Assembly: GCF_000213575.1 (NCBI RefSeq)
Contig: NZ_GL892010.1
Coordinates: 1 to 64,000, forward strand
Length of the DNA stretch: 64,000 nt
DNA from: Dysgonomonas mossii DSM 22836
GTDB taxonomy: Bacteria; Bacteroidota; Bacteroidia; Bacteroidales; Dysgonomonadaceae
Direction: 5' to 3'
The position numbers and the translations under genes are program-made. The number at the start of each line of letters is the position of its first letter. The first letter of the stretch is position 1. Under the pieces are notes generated by a model that worked only from the letters and a program-made list of their open reading frames with translations, was not told the origin of the DNA and searched no databases. Shown in pieces: positions 17,464 through 25,924 of the stretch.

Positions 17464-18474
17464 TTATTTCTTACCCATCAGGCGACCAGCGACATTACCT
17501 GCCGCAGCTCCGGCAACACCTCCTGCCATTGCAGCCCCTTTACTCGCCATTGTGTTTACTCCACGGGTAGCACTACCGCCACCTGCCTGAATAACCCAAC
17601 CTGCCACGCTCGGTATAGAAAAATATCCTATAATGCCGATGATGAAGAAAATAATATATACACCGTTACTGGCATCCGGCACATAGGACGGATCTCTCAA
17701 CATATCTATATCCATTTGCAGCATGAGTGCCTGAATCTTAGAAAGCACTGCCGAGAACAAGTCGGCAATAGGTAACCAGAGATAGACTGAGATGTAGCGG
17801 GAAATCCAATTGGTCAGAGTCGATTGGAATCCGTCATAGACAGAGAGGGCAAATGCCAGAGGTCCTAAGATTGACAAGACCACCAGAAAAAACGTTCGCA
17901 GGGTATCAATGGTAAGGGCTGCGGCATTGAACAGCAGTTCGAAGAAATCCCGGATCAGTTGGCGAAACCACACTTTCATATCATACCAGGTGCGTTCTCC
18001 CCACATGGAGATCATTTCGGCAGCATCAGTAATTCCAAGATCTTTCATCTTTTGGTCGTACACCTCGTCATCGACCAGCCATGCTTTTCCTTCACGCAGC
18101 CGTGCATCGTATTCCAATCGCTCTTTCTCGGCTTGCAAAGAATGCACATCCGTCATTTGTGTTTCCAATATGGTATGTGTCCCTTTTACCACAGGAGACA
18201 TAACCGCATTGATCGTACCAAGTACAAAAGTCGGAAAGAACATAATGCAGAGTCCGATAACAAAAGGTCTGAGTAAGGGATATACATCTATCGGTTCTGC
18301 CCGTGCCAAGGCTTGCCATACACGGGAAGCTACATAAAAGAGTGCACCGAGTCCGGCTATTCCTTTAGCAACACCGACCATATCGCCACAAAGGGGCATC
18401 ATATCCTGATGCAGATTCCTCAGAAGCTGATGCAGGTTATCAAAATCTATTGCTAGCAGTGTCATGATTACCAA
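17464..18474 (-). CDS. traJ: Conjugative transfer protein TraJ
   Basis: A 336-residue polytopic membrane protein. It has helices near residues 30-50 (GIAGLGALFYVASRVWQALA), 65-85, 190-215 (FFLVVLSILGPLAFALSVYD) and 280-300 (IIFFIIGIIGYFSIPSVAGW), and a Gly/Ala-rich tail. This matches Bacteroides TraJ, which is VirB6-like and lines the inner-membrane channel. Its start overlaps the traI stop by 7 bases. Confidence 0.92.
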   Translation of the reverse strand: MVIMTLLAIDFDNLHQLLRNLHQDMMPLCGDMVGVAKGIAGLGALFYVASRVWQALARAEPIDVYPLLRPFVIGLCIMFFPTFVLGTINAVMSPVVKGTHTILETQMTDVHSLQAEKERLEYDARLREGKAWLVDDEVYDQKMKDLGITDAAEMISMWGERTWYDMKVWFRQLIRDFFELLFNAAALTIDTLRTFFLVVLSILGPLAFALSVYDGFQSTLTNWISRYISVYLWLPIADLFSAVLSKIQALMLQMDIDMLRDPSYVPDASNGVYIIFFIIGIIGYFSIPSVAGWVIQAGGGSATRGVNTMASKGAAMAGGVAGAAAGNVAGRLMGKK

Positions 18475-19088
18475 TATCTATCGGATGGATTGCCATACAA
18501 ACTTTTAACTCGCTCCATATCTCCTTTTTCCTGACTGCGAATAAAAGACACGGAAATGCTTTTCTTGGAGAAGTAGCGGACAAGGTTGCGATGTTCAAGC
18601 ATCTTAGCGTGTATATCATCTATAATTGACATACGCTCGGCATCGGTCATCGAGAGTCCGTTGGAGAGGGAAACGACATTCTTTATATCCGCAAGTAGGT
18701 TACCACTTTCATTCAATAGCTTGGCATATCCGTTCGATATGGCTTCCAACTCATTAACGCTAAAATTCCTATCGGATAGCATTTTATTGAAGTTGGTAGA
18801 ATAGATCTGCGATATTTCGCTGACCAGTTCTACTGTTTCTTTCACTTTGCGGGCATCTTTTATCAAACTATGTACTGATTCTAATTTGTCGTAATACTGT
18901 TTTCCCTGATCGTAGATTTTTTGCATCTCCTTGAAAGAGTTAATCACATTACTGGCTGTTGTAGCTGTTTTAGAAACAGTCAATATATTTTGTGCCAGAT
19001 TGGAGGGATCAATTACTGTCCATTGTGCTTTTGCCTGATAGGTGCATAGCCCCATGAATGCCATAAGGCAGAAAAGTATTTTCTTCAT
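18468..19088 (-). CDS. traI: Conjugative transfer protein TraI (DUF4141)
   Basis: A 206-residue secreted protein. The signal peptide ends YQAKAQ, and the next residues WTVIDPSNLAQNILTVSKT are the opening of the DUF4141 family. The rest is helical (coiled). It is VirB5-like in place and form and would be a periplasmic or pilus-tip component. It overlaps traJ by 7 bases. Confidence 0.9.
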   Translation of the reverse strand: MKKILFCLMAFMGLCTYQAKAQWTVIDPSNLAQNILTVSKTATTASNVINSFKEMQKIYDQGKQYYDKLESVHSLIKDARKVKETVELVSEISQIYSTNFNKMLSDRNFSVNELEAISNGYAKLLNESGNLLADIKNVVSLSNGLSMTDAERMSIIDDIHAKMLEHRNLVRYFSKKSISVSFIRSQEKGDMERVKSLYGNPSDRYW

Positions 19089-19152
19089 ATTCGTTATTTT
19101 TAATTGTTATTACCCGTTTACCGTCCGAAGTTGGAGGTAGCCCTTGAGGGGA

Positions 19153-19467
19153 CTAATCCTCCTGACGGACATATTCTCCGAAAGCGGAAAGATGCAAGAC
19201 TTCCTGCTCCCGGTCATAAGTAATCTCGATACGCTCGTACAGCTCAATGTAATGCAGACCGAATACGTTGTAGACCGTACAATCACAGACCTCCAGCGGG
19301 TTGTTGTAAGTAAGACTGAGTCGGATGCCTCCTTTCTTTCGGGAGATGTTGCGGTATATTCTTATCGCAGGTGCACCTTCTCTACTTACCCAACGCCCCG
19401 TAATCTCCCGCATGGAAAAGTCTGTAGAAGTGGAACAAGAATCGGTTATATTAAATTTGCTGAACAT
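19153..19467 (-). CDS. DUF3876 protein in the tra operon
   Basis: A 104-residue soluble protein with MREITGRWVSREGAPAIRIY and LYERIEITYDREQEVLHLSA. This is the W-x-S...G-x-P-x-h-x-I pattern of DUF3876, found between traG and traI in these elements. The function is not established. A second DUF3876 gene lies at the right edge of the window. It starts 13 bp after the traG stop. Confidence 0.8.
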   Translation of the reverse strand: MFSKFNITDSCSTSTDFSMREITGRWVSREGAPAIRIYRNISRKKGGIRLSLTYNNPLEVCDCTVYNVFGLHYIELYERIEITYDREQEVLHLSAFGEYVRQED

Positions 19468-19480
19468 GGCTTTTCGTTTT

Positions 19481-21973
19481 TTACTTGCGTTTACTCTCTG
19501 CTATTTGTTTTATAGCCAACTCAATATTACCATCCAACTCTTCGGTTTTCCGCATTACTTCAAGTTTCTCGGTTTCCTCTGTCGTGAACGTAAAATACTC
19601 TTCCAAACTCACTTCTGTGGCATATACAGCCGACTGAACACCGCCCAACCCGAACCAGACTTCTTTGTATTTTCGGTTCGGATTGTTGGACATATTGATG
19701 GATAGCACCTGACTTTTTTCTTTTTCGGTCAGTCCCAAGAGAGCTTGGATGCTATCGAACTTGTTCATGTATTTACGCTGGTCTAAGAGAATCTTACAAT
19801 CGGAGTTGTTGATGATGGATTCCTTTACAATGGGTGATGCGATAATATCGTCCACCTCCTGAGTGACGACAATTGCCTCGCCGAAGAATTTTCTAACAGT
19901 CTTAAAAAGGTACTTAATATACTCTGCCATACCTTCTTTAGCAATCGCTTTCCACGCTTCCTCGATTAATATCATCTTTCTGATTCCTTGTAAACGACGC
20001 ATCTTATTGATAAAAACTTCCATAATGATGATCGTGACAATCGGGAATAAAATTTTGTGATCCTTAATCGCATCTATTTCAAAGACTATGAATCGTTTAG
20101 ATAGTAAATCGAGTTGTTTTTCAGAGTTCAGCAAGAAGTCATATTCGCCACCCTTGTAATAGGGTTCGAGCACATTGAGAAAGTTGGCAAGGTCGAAATC
20201 TTTCTCCCGTACTTTCTTGGCATCGAGGATAGCAGCATAGTCCAGTTTGACAAATTCGTAGAATGAGTTGAATGAGGGTATAACCGATTCATCAATCGTT
20301 ATACGTTCTATATACAAGCTCACGGCATTGGACAAAGCAACTTCTTCCGAGCGCGTAGGTGGCTCATTATCCCGCTTCCACAAAGTCATTATCAGGGTTT
20401 TGACACTTTCTCTTTTCTCGATATCAAAGACCCCATCATCAGTATAAAATGGATTAAATGAGATGGGATTTTTTTCAGTATATGTAAAATACACCCCATC
20501 TTCTCCATTGGTGCGACGATTGATGAAATTACAAAGCCCCTGATACGAGTTTCCCGTATCCACAAGCACGATATGAGTACCTTGTTCCCAGTATTGGCGA
20601 CACATGTGATTGGTAAAAAAGGACTTACCACTACCCGAAGGCCCCAAGATAAACTTGTTGCGGTTCGTGATAATCCCTTGCTTCATGGGCAGGTCGGAAA
20701 TATCCACATGAATAGGTTTTCCACTTACTCGGTCTGCCATCTTGATCCCAAAAGGCGAGGGAGAACTTTTGTAGTTGGTTTCCTCTGCAAAAAAACACAA
20801 GGCAGGTTCAATGAATGTGTAGAAACTTTCTTCACTCGGAAAATCACCCGCATTACCCGGCATCCCTGCCCAATAGAGTGTAGCTGCATCCACCGTGTTA
20901 TGGCGGGGTTTACACTCCATGAGAGCCAATTGTGAGCCGACATCGTTACGGATATTTTTGAGTTCTTCTGCATCGTCAGACCATGCCATCACATTGAAGT
21001 GTGCCCTGACAGAAGTTAGCCCAAAACTATGGGCTTCGTTCAGGTACTTGTCGATCCACTCGCGATTGATTTGGTTGCTACGACTGTACTTCGATAGCGA
21101 TTGCATATTACGGGCAGATTTTTCAAATTGCCGCAGGTTCTCTGCCGCATCGTCCAGAAAAATGTATTGGTTATATACATGGTCACAAGAGAGTAACAAA
21201 CCCACAGGCGATGCAAAGGACAAACGGCAATCACTCCGATCCGTAGATAGCTTTTCGTATCGCATATCTGTTCCGATTGTTCCCGGCAAATCTTCCACAT
21301 CGGAAATGGTATGCAGGCATACTGTTTTATCTCCAATGCGTAAGCCATCTGCTCCCAACTCCAGATCCTCCAGACAAGTGGTATCTTCCAATGAGAGGGC
21401 AAAGTATTTTTCAATCAGCCCCGCTTCTTTTTCCGTTCCCGTTATTTCGTCTGAGGTAAGTCGTGTCAGCATGATAAATCCCGAATCGTTTAGGATACGT
21501 TCGAACTGTCCGACTGCCTCCATGAAACGCAACGCTGTTTCTTTATTGACTTCTTTAGGAATAATGTTTCCCCTACAAAGCGATGAGAAGTTGCTTTGCA
21601 TTCGCATCCGATCCTTTGTGGTTTTGGTCAAAAATAAAAAGCATGTATGATTCAGAAAAGGACGTTCATTGAAGTGACGTTCAAATGAACGGGATAGAAA
21701 ACTCATGTTCTCCTTATCGGTAGCAGGCTTGTAGTTCTCTTTGACAAACCAGTCCTGCTTGTGGATAACCGAATAATCGGGTAACACCTTAATAGCTTTC
21801 GTCCAAGCTGAGTGTATGGCTTCGTATTCACTACCCGTAACAGTGAACAGTTCCGGCAGATCGACACGGAAGGCTATAGTTATATCCGCATCTTTACTGA
21901 TAATGCAGTCATGTTCAACTGAAAGCAAGGGAAATTTACTTTCGATGGTAGCTGCTTTGAGTGTATTACGCAT
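19481..21973 (-). CDS. traG: Conjugative transfer ATPase TraG (VirB4)
   Basis: An 830-residue cytoplasmic ATPase that powers the type IV secretion system. Walker A is FILGPSGSGKSFFTNHM at about residues 443-459, and Walker B is KMILIEEAWKAIAKEG at about 668-683. The following AIVVTQEVDDI is a typical VirB4 segment. The first 400 residues are the VirB4 N-terminal domain (SFLSRSFERHFNERPFLNH). Length and order match Bacteroides TraG. Its start overlaps the traF end by 8 bases. Confidence 0.95.
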   Translation of the reverse strand: MRNTLKAATIESKFPLLSVEHDCIISKDADITIAFRVDLPELFTVTGSEYEAIHSAWTKAIKVLPDYSVIHKQDWFVKENYKPATDKENMSFLSRSFERHFNERPFLNHTCFLFLTKTTKDRMRMQSNFSSLCRGNIIPKEVNKETALRFMEAVGQFERILNDSGFIMLTRLTSDEITGTEKEAGLIEKYFALSLEDTTCLEDLELGADGLRIGDKTVCLHTISDVEDLPGTIGTDMRYEKLSTDRSDCRLSFASPVGLLLSCDHVYNQYIFLDDAAENLRQFEKSARNMQSLSKYSRSNQINREWIDKYLNEAHSFGLTSVRAHFNVMAWSDDAEELKNIRNDVGSQLALMECKPRHNTVDAATLYWAGMPGNAGDFPSEESFYTFIEPALCFFAEETNYKSSPSPFGIKMADRVSGKPIHVDISDLPMKQGIITNRNKFILGPSGSGKSFFTNHMCRQYWEQGTHIVLVDTGNSYQGLCNFINRRTNGEDGVYFTYTEKNPISFNPFYTDDGVFDIEKRESVKTLIMTLWKRDNEPPTRSEEVALSNAVSLYIERITIDESVIPSFNSFYEFVKLDYAAILDAKKVREKDFDLANFLNVLEPYYKGGEYDFLLNSEKQLDLLSKRFIVFEIDAIKDHKILFPIVTIIIMEVFINKMRRLQGIRKMILIEEAWKAIAKEGMAEYIKYLFKTVRKFFGEAIVVTQEVDDIIASPIVKESIINNSDCKILLDQRKYMNKFDSIQALLGLTEKEKSQVLSINMSNNPNRKYKEVWFGLGGVQSAVYATEVSLEEYFTFTTEETEKLEVMRKTEELDGNIELAIKQIAESKRK

Positions 21974-22301
21974 TGCTCACCTCCTTCTTTTTTTGGTATT
22001 GGAACAAGCGACGGGAATTTTTGCGATTGATCAGAAAACGGGGATGTTGCCGTTTGGCGAGCAACTTCATAAGCCCGTGTTCTCCATATTTCGCATTCAG
22101 GTTGAAAGTTAGCCATACCAGTGTGGACGCAGCGATAACACCGAAACCGATGCATATCCACTGATCTACTCCGGCCATATACATCACTACAAATACGATG
22201 AATACAGCCAGTAGACCACCTGCGAAAATGAAAAGATATTGAGCTTTCAAACCCTTAAATTCTACGCTCTTGCCAATGCCCTTGTTAATATTATGTTCCA
22301 T
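21966..22301 (-). CDS. traF: Conjugative transfer protein TraF (DUF4133)
   Basis: A 111-residue inner-membrane protein with two helices (YLFIFAGGLLAVFIVFVVMY, ICIGFGVIAASTLVWLTF). These are framed by NINKGIGKSVEFKGLKAQY and a basic tail with KRQHPRFLINRKN. This is the DUF4133/TraF form, VirB3-like, and it works with the TraG ATPase whose gene it overlaps. Confidence 0.9.
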   Translation of the reverse strand: MEHNINKGIGKSVEFKGLKAQYLFIFAGGLLAVFIVFVVMYMAGVDQWICIGFGVIAASTLVWLTFNLNAKYGEHGLMKLLAKRQHPRFLINRKNSRRLFQYQKKKEVSNA

Positions 22302-22345
22302 TTTTCTTATTCGTATTTAATGAATAATAAAGGGGTCTGAGACCC

Positions 22346-22648
22346 TTACAGGAAGAAAGAGCGTAGGATGGTAGCAGCCACGATAAGGAAGATACACGCA
22401 CCGAACCACGAAGCGGCTGTTTTGCTCGTATCGGGATCACCCGAAGAGAACTTGTTATAGACTTTGATACCTCCGATGAGTCCCACAACTGCACCGATGG
22501 CATAGATGAGTTTTGTGCCCGGATCGAAATACGAAGTCACCATATTGGTGGCTTCGGTAATACCTCCGATACCGTTACCTTGTGCGAATACTGATGATAC
22601 AGCAACCATGATAAAGGCTGCTGACAGAAGAAATTTTTTCTTTGTCAT
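22346..22648 (-). CDS. traE: Conjugative transfer protein TraE (DUF4134)
   Basis: The start is set at the ATG at 22646-22648. The longer frame would add 30 unusual residues that read through the hairpin leader. The 100-residue product has a cleavable signal (FIMVAVSSVFAQGNGIGGI) and two helices (LIYAIGAVVGLIGGIKVYNK, SWFGACIFLIVAATILRSFF). This is the pilin-like (VirB2) DUF4134 family. It is the first gene after a 170-bp gap that carries two hairpins, so its expression may be set separately from traA to traD. Confidence 0.9.
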   Translation of the reverse strand: MTKKKFLLSAAFIMVAVSSVFAQGNGIGGITEATNMVTSYFDPGTKLIYAIGAVVGLIGGIKVYNKFSSGDPDTSKTAASWFGACIFLIVAATILRSFFL

Positions 22649-22664
22649 ACGATTTTTTGATAAT

Positions 22665-22744
22665 AGTACAGGGGGTGGAATAGTCCCCTGTACTGAATGA
22701 ATAATACTGTTTAACTTTGATTTTTTAGTGGGGGTCACAGACCC
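22665..22744 (-). promoter_or_regulatory. Two-hairpin leader of traE
   Basis: On the minus strand the leader reads first a GGGTC-TGT-GACCC hairpin (22732-22744), then CACTAAAAAATCAAAG (to 22711), then a second perfect hairpin with AGTACAGGGG and CCCCTGTACT arms (22665-22694). The traE start is 17 bases further on. The first hairpin and CACTAAAAAATC block recur before other genes of this element. The arrangement looks like an RNA regulatory element or processing site. Confidence 0.6.
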
Positions 22745-22818
22745 TTTTGTTTGGCTGACGCACGCTCACGCTAACCATAGTCTTTTTGCTTCATGTCTTT
22801 TTTTAATTGTTATCTACT

Positions 22819-23565
22819 TTACGCAAATTTGCGTACATCAAATTCTTTAGGTGCTTTGACTGTCGGTTCATGCAGTACTCCCGCTTCTTGTTGTTTACGA
22901 TGGAAGGCTGCAAAATAGTCATCCATCAATGAGGATACGACCACTTCCTTTTTAGGTTCACCCGATACAACCTGTTCAAACATATCGGTCTTGCGTATCT
23001 CGACCAATACCCGTCCGGCTTCTTCTTTTTCTTTGGATGTTGCATTGTCGGGGGTCTCTACTGTTCGTACCATACTCGCCAAATTATTGAAGTCAAGTCC
23101 CAACGCCATTGAAACCCCGGCTCTCCCTTCGGTATCTGCATCTTCTGTTTCCTCTTCGTCTAAATCGCTGTCGTCGTCATAGTCCGGCTCAAATTCGGGG
23201 GGAGTGTTCTCAATCTCGAAATTGATTTCATCCGAGTTTTCTTCCATCCTGTTGTCTGTTGAAAAGACTTCATCGAGTTTATCCAAAGGGATTGCTGCCG
23301 AGGTCTTTTTTTCTTCTTTCTCGACAAATATAGAAGCATTTTCGGTCTCTTTTTTATTATTAATCAGAGTGGTAGCTTCTGTCCGGGATTGTCTGATATC
23401 AAATTTACTTTTGCCGATAATATCTTCTTTAGGAGCAGAGCGAAATGGGTTAAATACCGATTTTTTAGCTGCATCCCTTTTGCGTTTTTGTATCCGCTCT
23501 CGAAGCAGGTAAAGGACGACAAACAGTGCGTACAGGATGATGGCTGAAATAATGTATTGTTTCAT
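22819..23565 (-). CDS. traD: Conjugative transfer protein TraD
   Basis: A 248-residue protein with one N-terminal membrane helix (IISAIILYALFVVLYLLRER), EDIIGKSKFDIRQS, a long acidic middle, and a C-terminal block with EEAGRVLVEIRKTDMFEQVV and FDVRKFA. That is the form of the TraD protein encoded between traC and traE in Bacteroides elements. Its biochemical role is not known to me. It lies 2 bases after the upstream DUF3408 gene. Confidence 0.8.
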   Translation of the reverse strand: MKQYIISAIILYALFVVLYLLRERIQKRKRDAAKKSVFNPFRSAPKEDIIGKSKFDIRQSRTEATTLINNKKETENASIFVEKEEKKTSAAIPLDKLDEVFSTDNRMEENSDEINFEIENTPPEFEPDYDDDSDLDEEETEDADTEGRAGVSMALGLDFNNLASMVRTVETPDNATSKEKEEAGRVLVEIRKTDMFEQVVSGEPKKEVVVSSLMDDYFAAFHRKQQEAGVLHEPTVKAPKEFDVRKFA

Positions 23566-23567
23566 GA

Positions 23568-23873
23568 CTAAAATATATCCGTGTTCTTTTTGCGATACAG
23601 TTCGGTAATCTCGTTTTGATAAGTATCAAAATGGAGTTCCAGTATGTTATCAAGATAATCGAACAAGGTGTAATCGTTTTCGCCGATAACTTGTACAATC
23701 TTCATAATACGTTCGTGGAACTCTTTTCGGATATAAACGACTTTCCCATTTCGGGTTGTACTTTTGGCTTTTCTGAAGAAACAAGTTTCATATTGTTGAA
23801 CCGTTGTTGTAAGAACTACATTTGATGTCTCACAAGGAGTTGTTCTTTTATTAATTTTCTTTCTCTTTTTCAT
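23568..23873 (-). CDS. traC: DUF3408 protein (TraC-like)
   Basis: The start is taken as the ATG at 23871-23873, avoiding overlap with the upstream gene. The 101-residue product has a basic N-terminus and then VVYIRKEFHERIMKIVQVIG and FDYLDNILELHFDTYQNEIT. This is the DUF3408 domain, which resembles a ribbon-helix-helix DNA binder. It is a paralogue of the next gene upstream, with the same C-terminal pattern (IKVY..HERI.KI...I..ND..LF.Y). A role beside the ParA-like TraA is likely but not shown. Confidence 0.75.
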   Translation of the reverse strand: MKKRKKINKRTTPCETSNVVLTTTVQQYETCFFRKAKSTTRNGKVVYIRKEFHERIMKIVQVIGENDYTLFDYLDNILELHFDTYQNEITELYRKKNTDIF

Positions 23874-23889
23874 GTTTTTTATTTTTGGA

Positions 23890-24348
23890 TTAAAATACTT
23901 TTTCGATATTATTATCATACAGTTCGGTTATATCTTCCTGATAAGTAGTGAAATGATGTTCCAAAACATTGTAGATGTAACTGAATAAAGAAACATCATT
24001 CTTAGCTATGACGTGGAGTATCTTAATGATTCTCTCGTGATGCTCTTTACAGATATAAACCGTTTTTCCGCTTCGTGCAGCTATTGCCGACTCATGTATA
24101 AAAAGGCTTTGATAATCCGCCTCTACCTGTGCTTTTGATTTTCGCTTACGTGGTTCCTCGCGTGGCAGTTCTTTTATGGTTTCGGTTACAGGTAGCTGTA
24201 CTTGTTCTTCGACTTGCTCCTCTTGATTAGTTGCTCCTTCTATCGAAGCAGGTTCGGGAGAATAAGCCTGTAACTTGCGTTCTCGTCTGCCTGTACGTGC
24301 GATGATGTCCTGAGCATTCAACTTCGTATCAGTTTTCTTTTCTTTCAT
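23890..24348 (-). CDS. traB: DUF3408 protein (TraB-like)
   Basis: A 152-residue protein. The N-terminal 85 residues are charged and low-complexity (QDIIARTGRRERKL, EEQVEEQVQLPVT). The C-terminal half is the DUF3408 domain (KTVYICKEHHERIIKILHVI, LFSYIYNVLEHHF). It starts 6 bases after traA and is followed at once by a shorter paralogue. It may act as the DNA-binding partner of TraA, as RHH proteins do with ParA ATPases. Confidence 0.8.
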   Translation of the reverse strand: MKEKKTDTKLNAQDIIARTGRRERKLQAYSPEPASIEGATNQEEQVEEQVQLPVTETIKELPREEPRKRKSKAQVEADYQSLFIHESAIAARSGKTVYICKEHHERIIKILHVIAKNDVSLFSYIYNVLEHHFTTYQEDITELYDNNIEKVF

Positions 24349-24354
24349 AGTGCA

Positions 24355-25110
24355 TTACTTTAGAATTTCGAGCAATTCATCAGAAAGAGTGTCTATATTA
24401 CTACCTTTTACAAGAGACTTATCGACAGGAAACAGTGTAGATCGAAATAGGGCTTTATGGCTGACAGATTGTTCACGTCGGAATCGCAGGCTATTGGGGA
24501 TAAACGTATTTAGAGTTGTAAACTCCAGCTCATTAATCACCGCCTCATAGACTTCGTAGAGTTCGGATTTTTCCCGTCCATCCACCAGATTCCAAAGCAT
24601 ATAAATTTCTTTAATATCAGATTTACCACTGCCCATAATATCATCACGTACAGTCACCATGTAATCAAGCGTACTCTCCATCACTACACGGTCAGCCGCA
24701 ATGGGAGCAATAATATAATCCATTCGTGCAAGCGTATGGATTAAATCTACATTGTTGAGTGTCCCCGGCAGATCGAAAAAGATAAAATCAAAATCACCTT
24801 GCGGAGTCAGATGTTCGGCATCAGCGATAGCCTCTTTGGTATTGCTCTCAATAATAGGATAGGCTTTTTTGTTTTCTAAACGGGTAAACTGTTCGTACAG
24901 CATCCCCTTGTAATATTCGTCATTTTCGCACATCTTAAAATCTCTCTCCCGCATGTCTGCAATGGAATACTGAGGATAATCACAATCAATTACTGCGATA
25001 TTTCTTCCTTTTACATAGTGCAAATAGGAAGCTGCCAATACGGTAAGAGTTGTTTTTCCGGCTCCACCCTTTTGGGTTGAGAATGCCACATAAATAGGTT
25101 TCTTTTTCAT
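24355..25110 (-). CDS. traA: ParA-type ATPase TraA
   Basis: The start is set at the ATG at 25108-25110, giving MKKKPIYVAFSTQKGG as in the family. A 17-codon upstream extension is unlikely. The 251-residue product has the deviant Walker A QKGGAGKTTLTVLA and the Walker A' and B regions IAVIDCDYPQ and FDFIFFDLPGTLNN, all ParA/MinD marks. It is the first gene of the long transfer operon, as traA is in CTnDOT-like elements. The upstream 800 bp hold repeats and hairpins, fitting a regulated tra promoter. Confidence 0.92.
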   Translation of the reverse strand: MKKKPIYVAFSTQKGGAGKTTLTVLAASYLHYVKGRNIAVIDCDYPQYSIADMRERDFKMCENDEYYKGMLYEQFTRLENKKAYPIIESNTKEAIADAEHLTPQGDFDFIFFDLPGTLNNVDLIHTLARMDYIIAPIAADRVVMESTLDYMVTVRDDIMGSGKSDIKEIYMLWNLVDGREKSELYEVYEAVINELEFTTLNTFIPNSLRFRREQSVSHKALFRSTLFPVDKSLVKGSNIDTLSDELLEILK

Positions 25111-25145
25111 TTCAATTAATTTTTTAATGGTACAATCGCTTTTTC

Positions 25146-25280
25146 GTATAGCCGTACCCAAGGGGATACATATATTTTAGGTCTCAATCATTGTACAGTG
25201 GTACATTTATTTTTAGCAACCAACCATTGTATAGCGGTACATACAACCAGCCATATATTGTACTATTTCTATAGCGGTAC
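25146..25280. repeat. Four iteron-like 12-mers upstream of traA
   Basis: Four copies of a 12-base word of form GTAYAGYSGTAC are seen: GTATAGCCGTAC at 25146, GTACAGTGGTAC at 25193, GTATAGCGGTAC at 25229 and CTATAGCGGTAC at 25269 (spacings 47, 36 and 40 bp). Two are preceded by ATT. GGTT-rich words (GGTTAGTTGGTT, ATTGGTTGG) follow at 25303-25331. They sit just upstream of traA and are probable binding sites for a transfer regulator or for the TraA/TraB partition-like pair. Confidence 0.6.
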
Positions 25281-25665
25281 GTTGCAACAGACTTACGTTC
25301 TTAGGTTAGTTGGTTCGTAAATTGGTTGGTTTGATTTTTCATACTATACGCACAACTTATGTATCTGAAAATGGACTATTCGACCAACCTCTTATTGTAC
25401 GTTTTTACCTCTGTATAATCGCACATAGATTCCTCCTTTGGTACGACTGATTGTAGGTCTTTATATCTCGTCATACAATCAATTGTCCGGCAAATAAAAC
25501 CCATATTTTTCATACTTACACTATGTTTTTGAGGGGTGGCAGCTTGTGTCCAAGGTTGTCTATACCTATTGATTTTCAATTAATTGTTTTAGAATATAAC
25601 TTTGCTGCATGAAACGTGAAAGAGGATTCATATCGGTTTTAAGTTTGTTCCGACATTCAAAAAAT

Positions 25666-25791
25666 GCCTGACAGAGATCAGGCTTATATCCCGAAAAATT
25701 CGGGATAGGGAGATTGCCCTTTACGGGCAAAAAGTATTTGCATTTGGGCAAATAGCAAGGTATGTTGAGTGCATCGCAAAATGAATTTTGC
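25666..25791. other. Candidate origin of transfer (hairpin cluster)
   Basis: Four inverted repeats lie in 126 bp just before mobA. They are GCCTGA/TCAGGC at 25666-25683, TATCCCGAA-AAA-TTCGGGATA at 25687-25707, TTGCCC/GGGCAA at 25714-25730, and GCAAAAT-GA-ATTTTGC at 25776-25791, the last flanked by an imperfect GAGTGC/GCACAC outer pair. Hairpin clusters next to relaxase genes are the usual form of oriT. The 814-bp gap between traA and mobA shows no convincing gene, only two spurious minus-strand frames. No nick site is assigned. Confidence 0.5.
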
Positions 25792-25893
25792 AGCACACAA
25801 CCCTTGCTCTTCCAGAGGGGTATTTTCCTCTCCGAAGTCGGGAAAACATAATCCGCACAACAGTTCATCGTGTGCAGAAATTAAATAATAAAA

Positions 25894-25924
25894 CGGTCTG
25901 TGACCGCACTAAAAAGATAATGTT
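25894..25924 (+). promoter_or_regulatory. Hairpin leader of mobA
   Basis: CGGTC-TGT-GACCG (25894-25906) is followed at once by CACTAAAAAGATAATGTT and the mobA ATG. It is a variant of the leader seen before topB and the DUF1896 gene. An ATG-TTA-TGA mini-frame at 25920-25928 overlaps the mobA start. Confidence 0.6.

Noticed and set aside
25146-25280. Replication origin with iterons
   Set aside because: No replication initiator gene is nearby; the place just upstream of traA fits a transfer regulator or partition site better.
25376-25868. Two minus-strand frames of 67 and 100 codons between traA and mobA
   Set aside because: They run through the hairpin cluster, contain many Cys and Pro from palindromes, and have no start context or family likeness; the region reads as an oriT and regulatory region.
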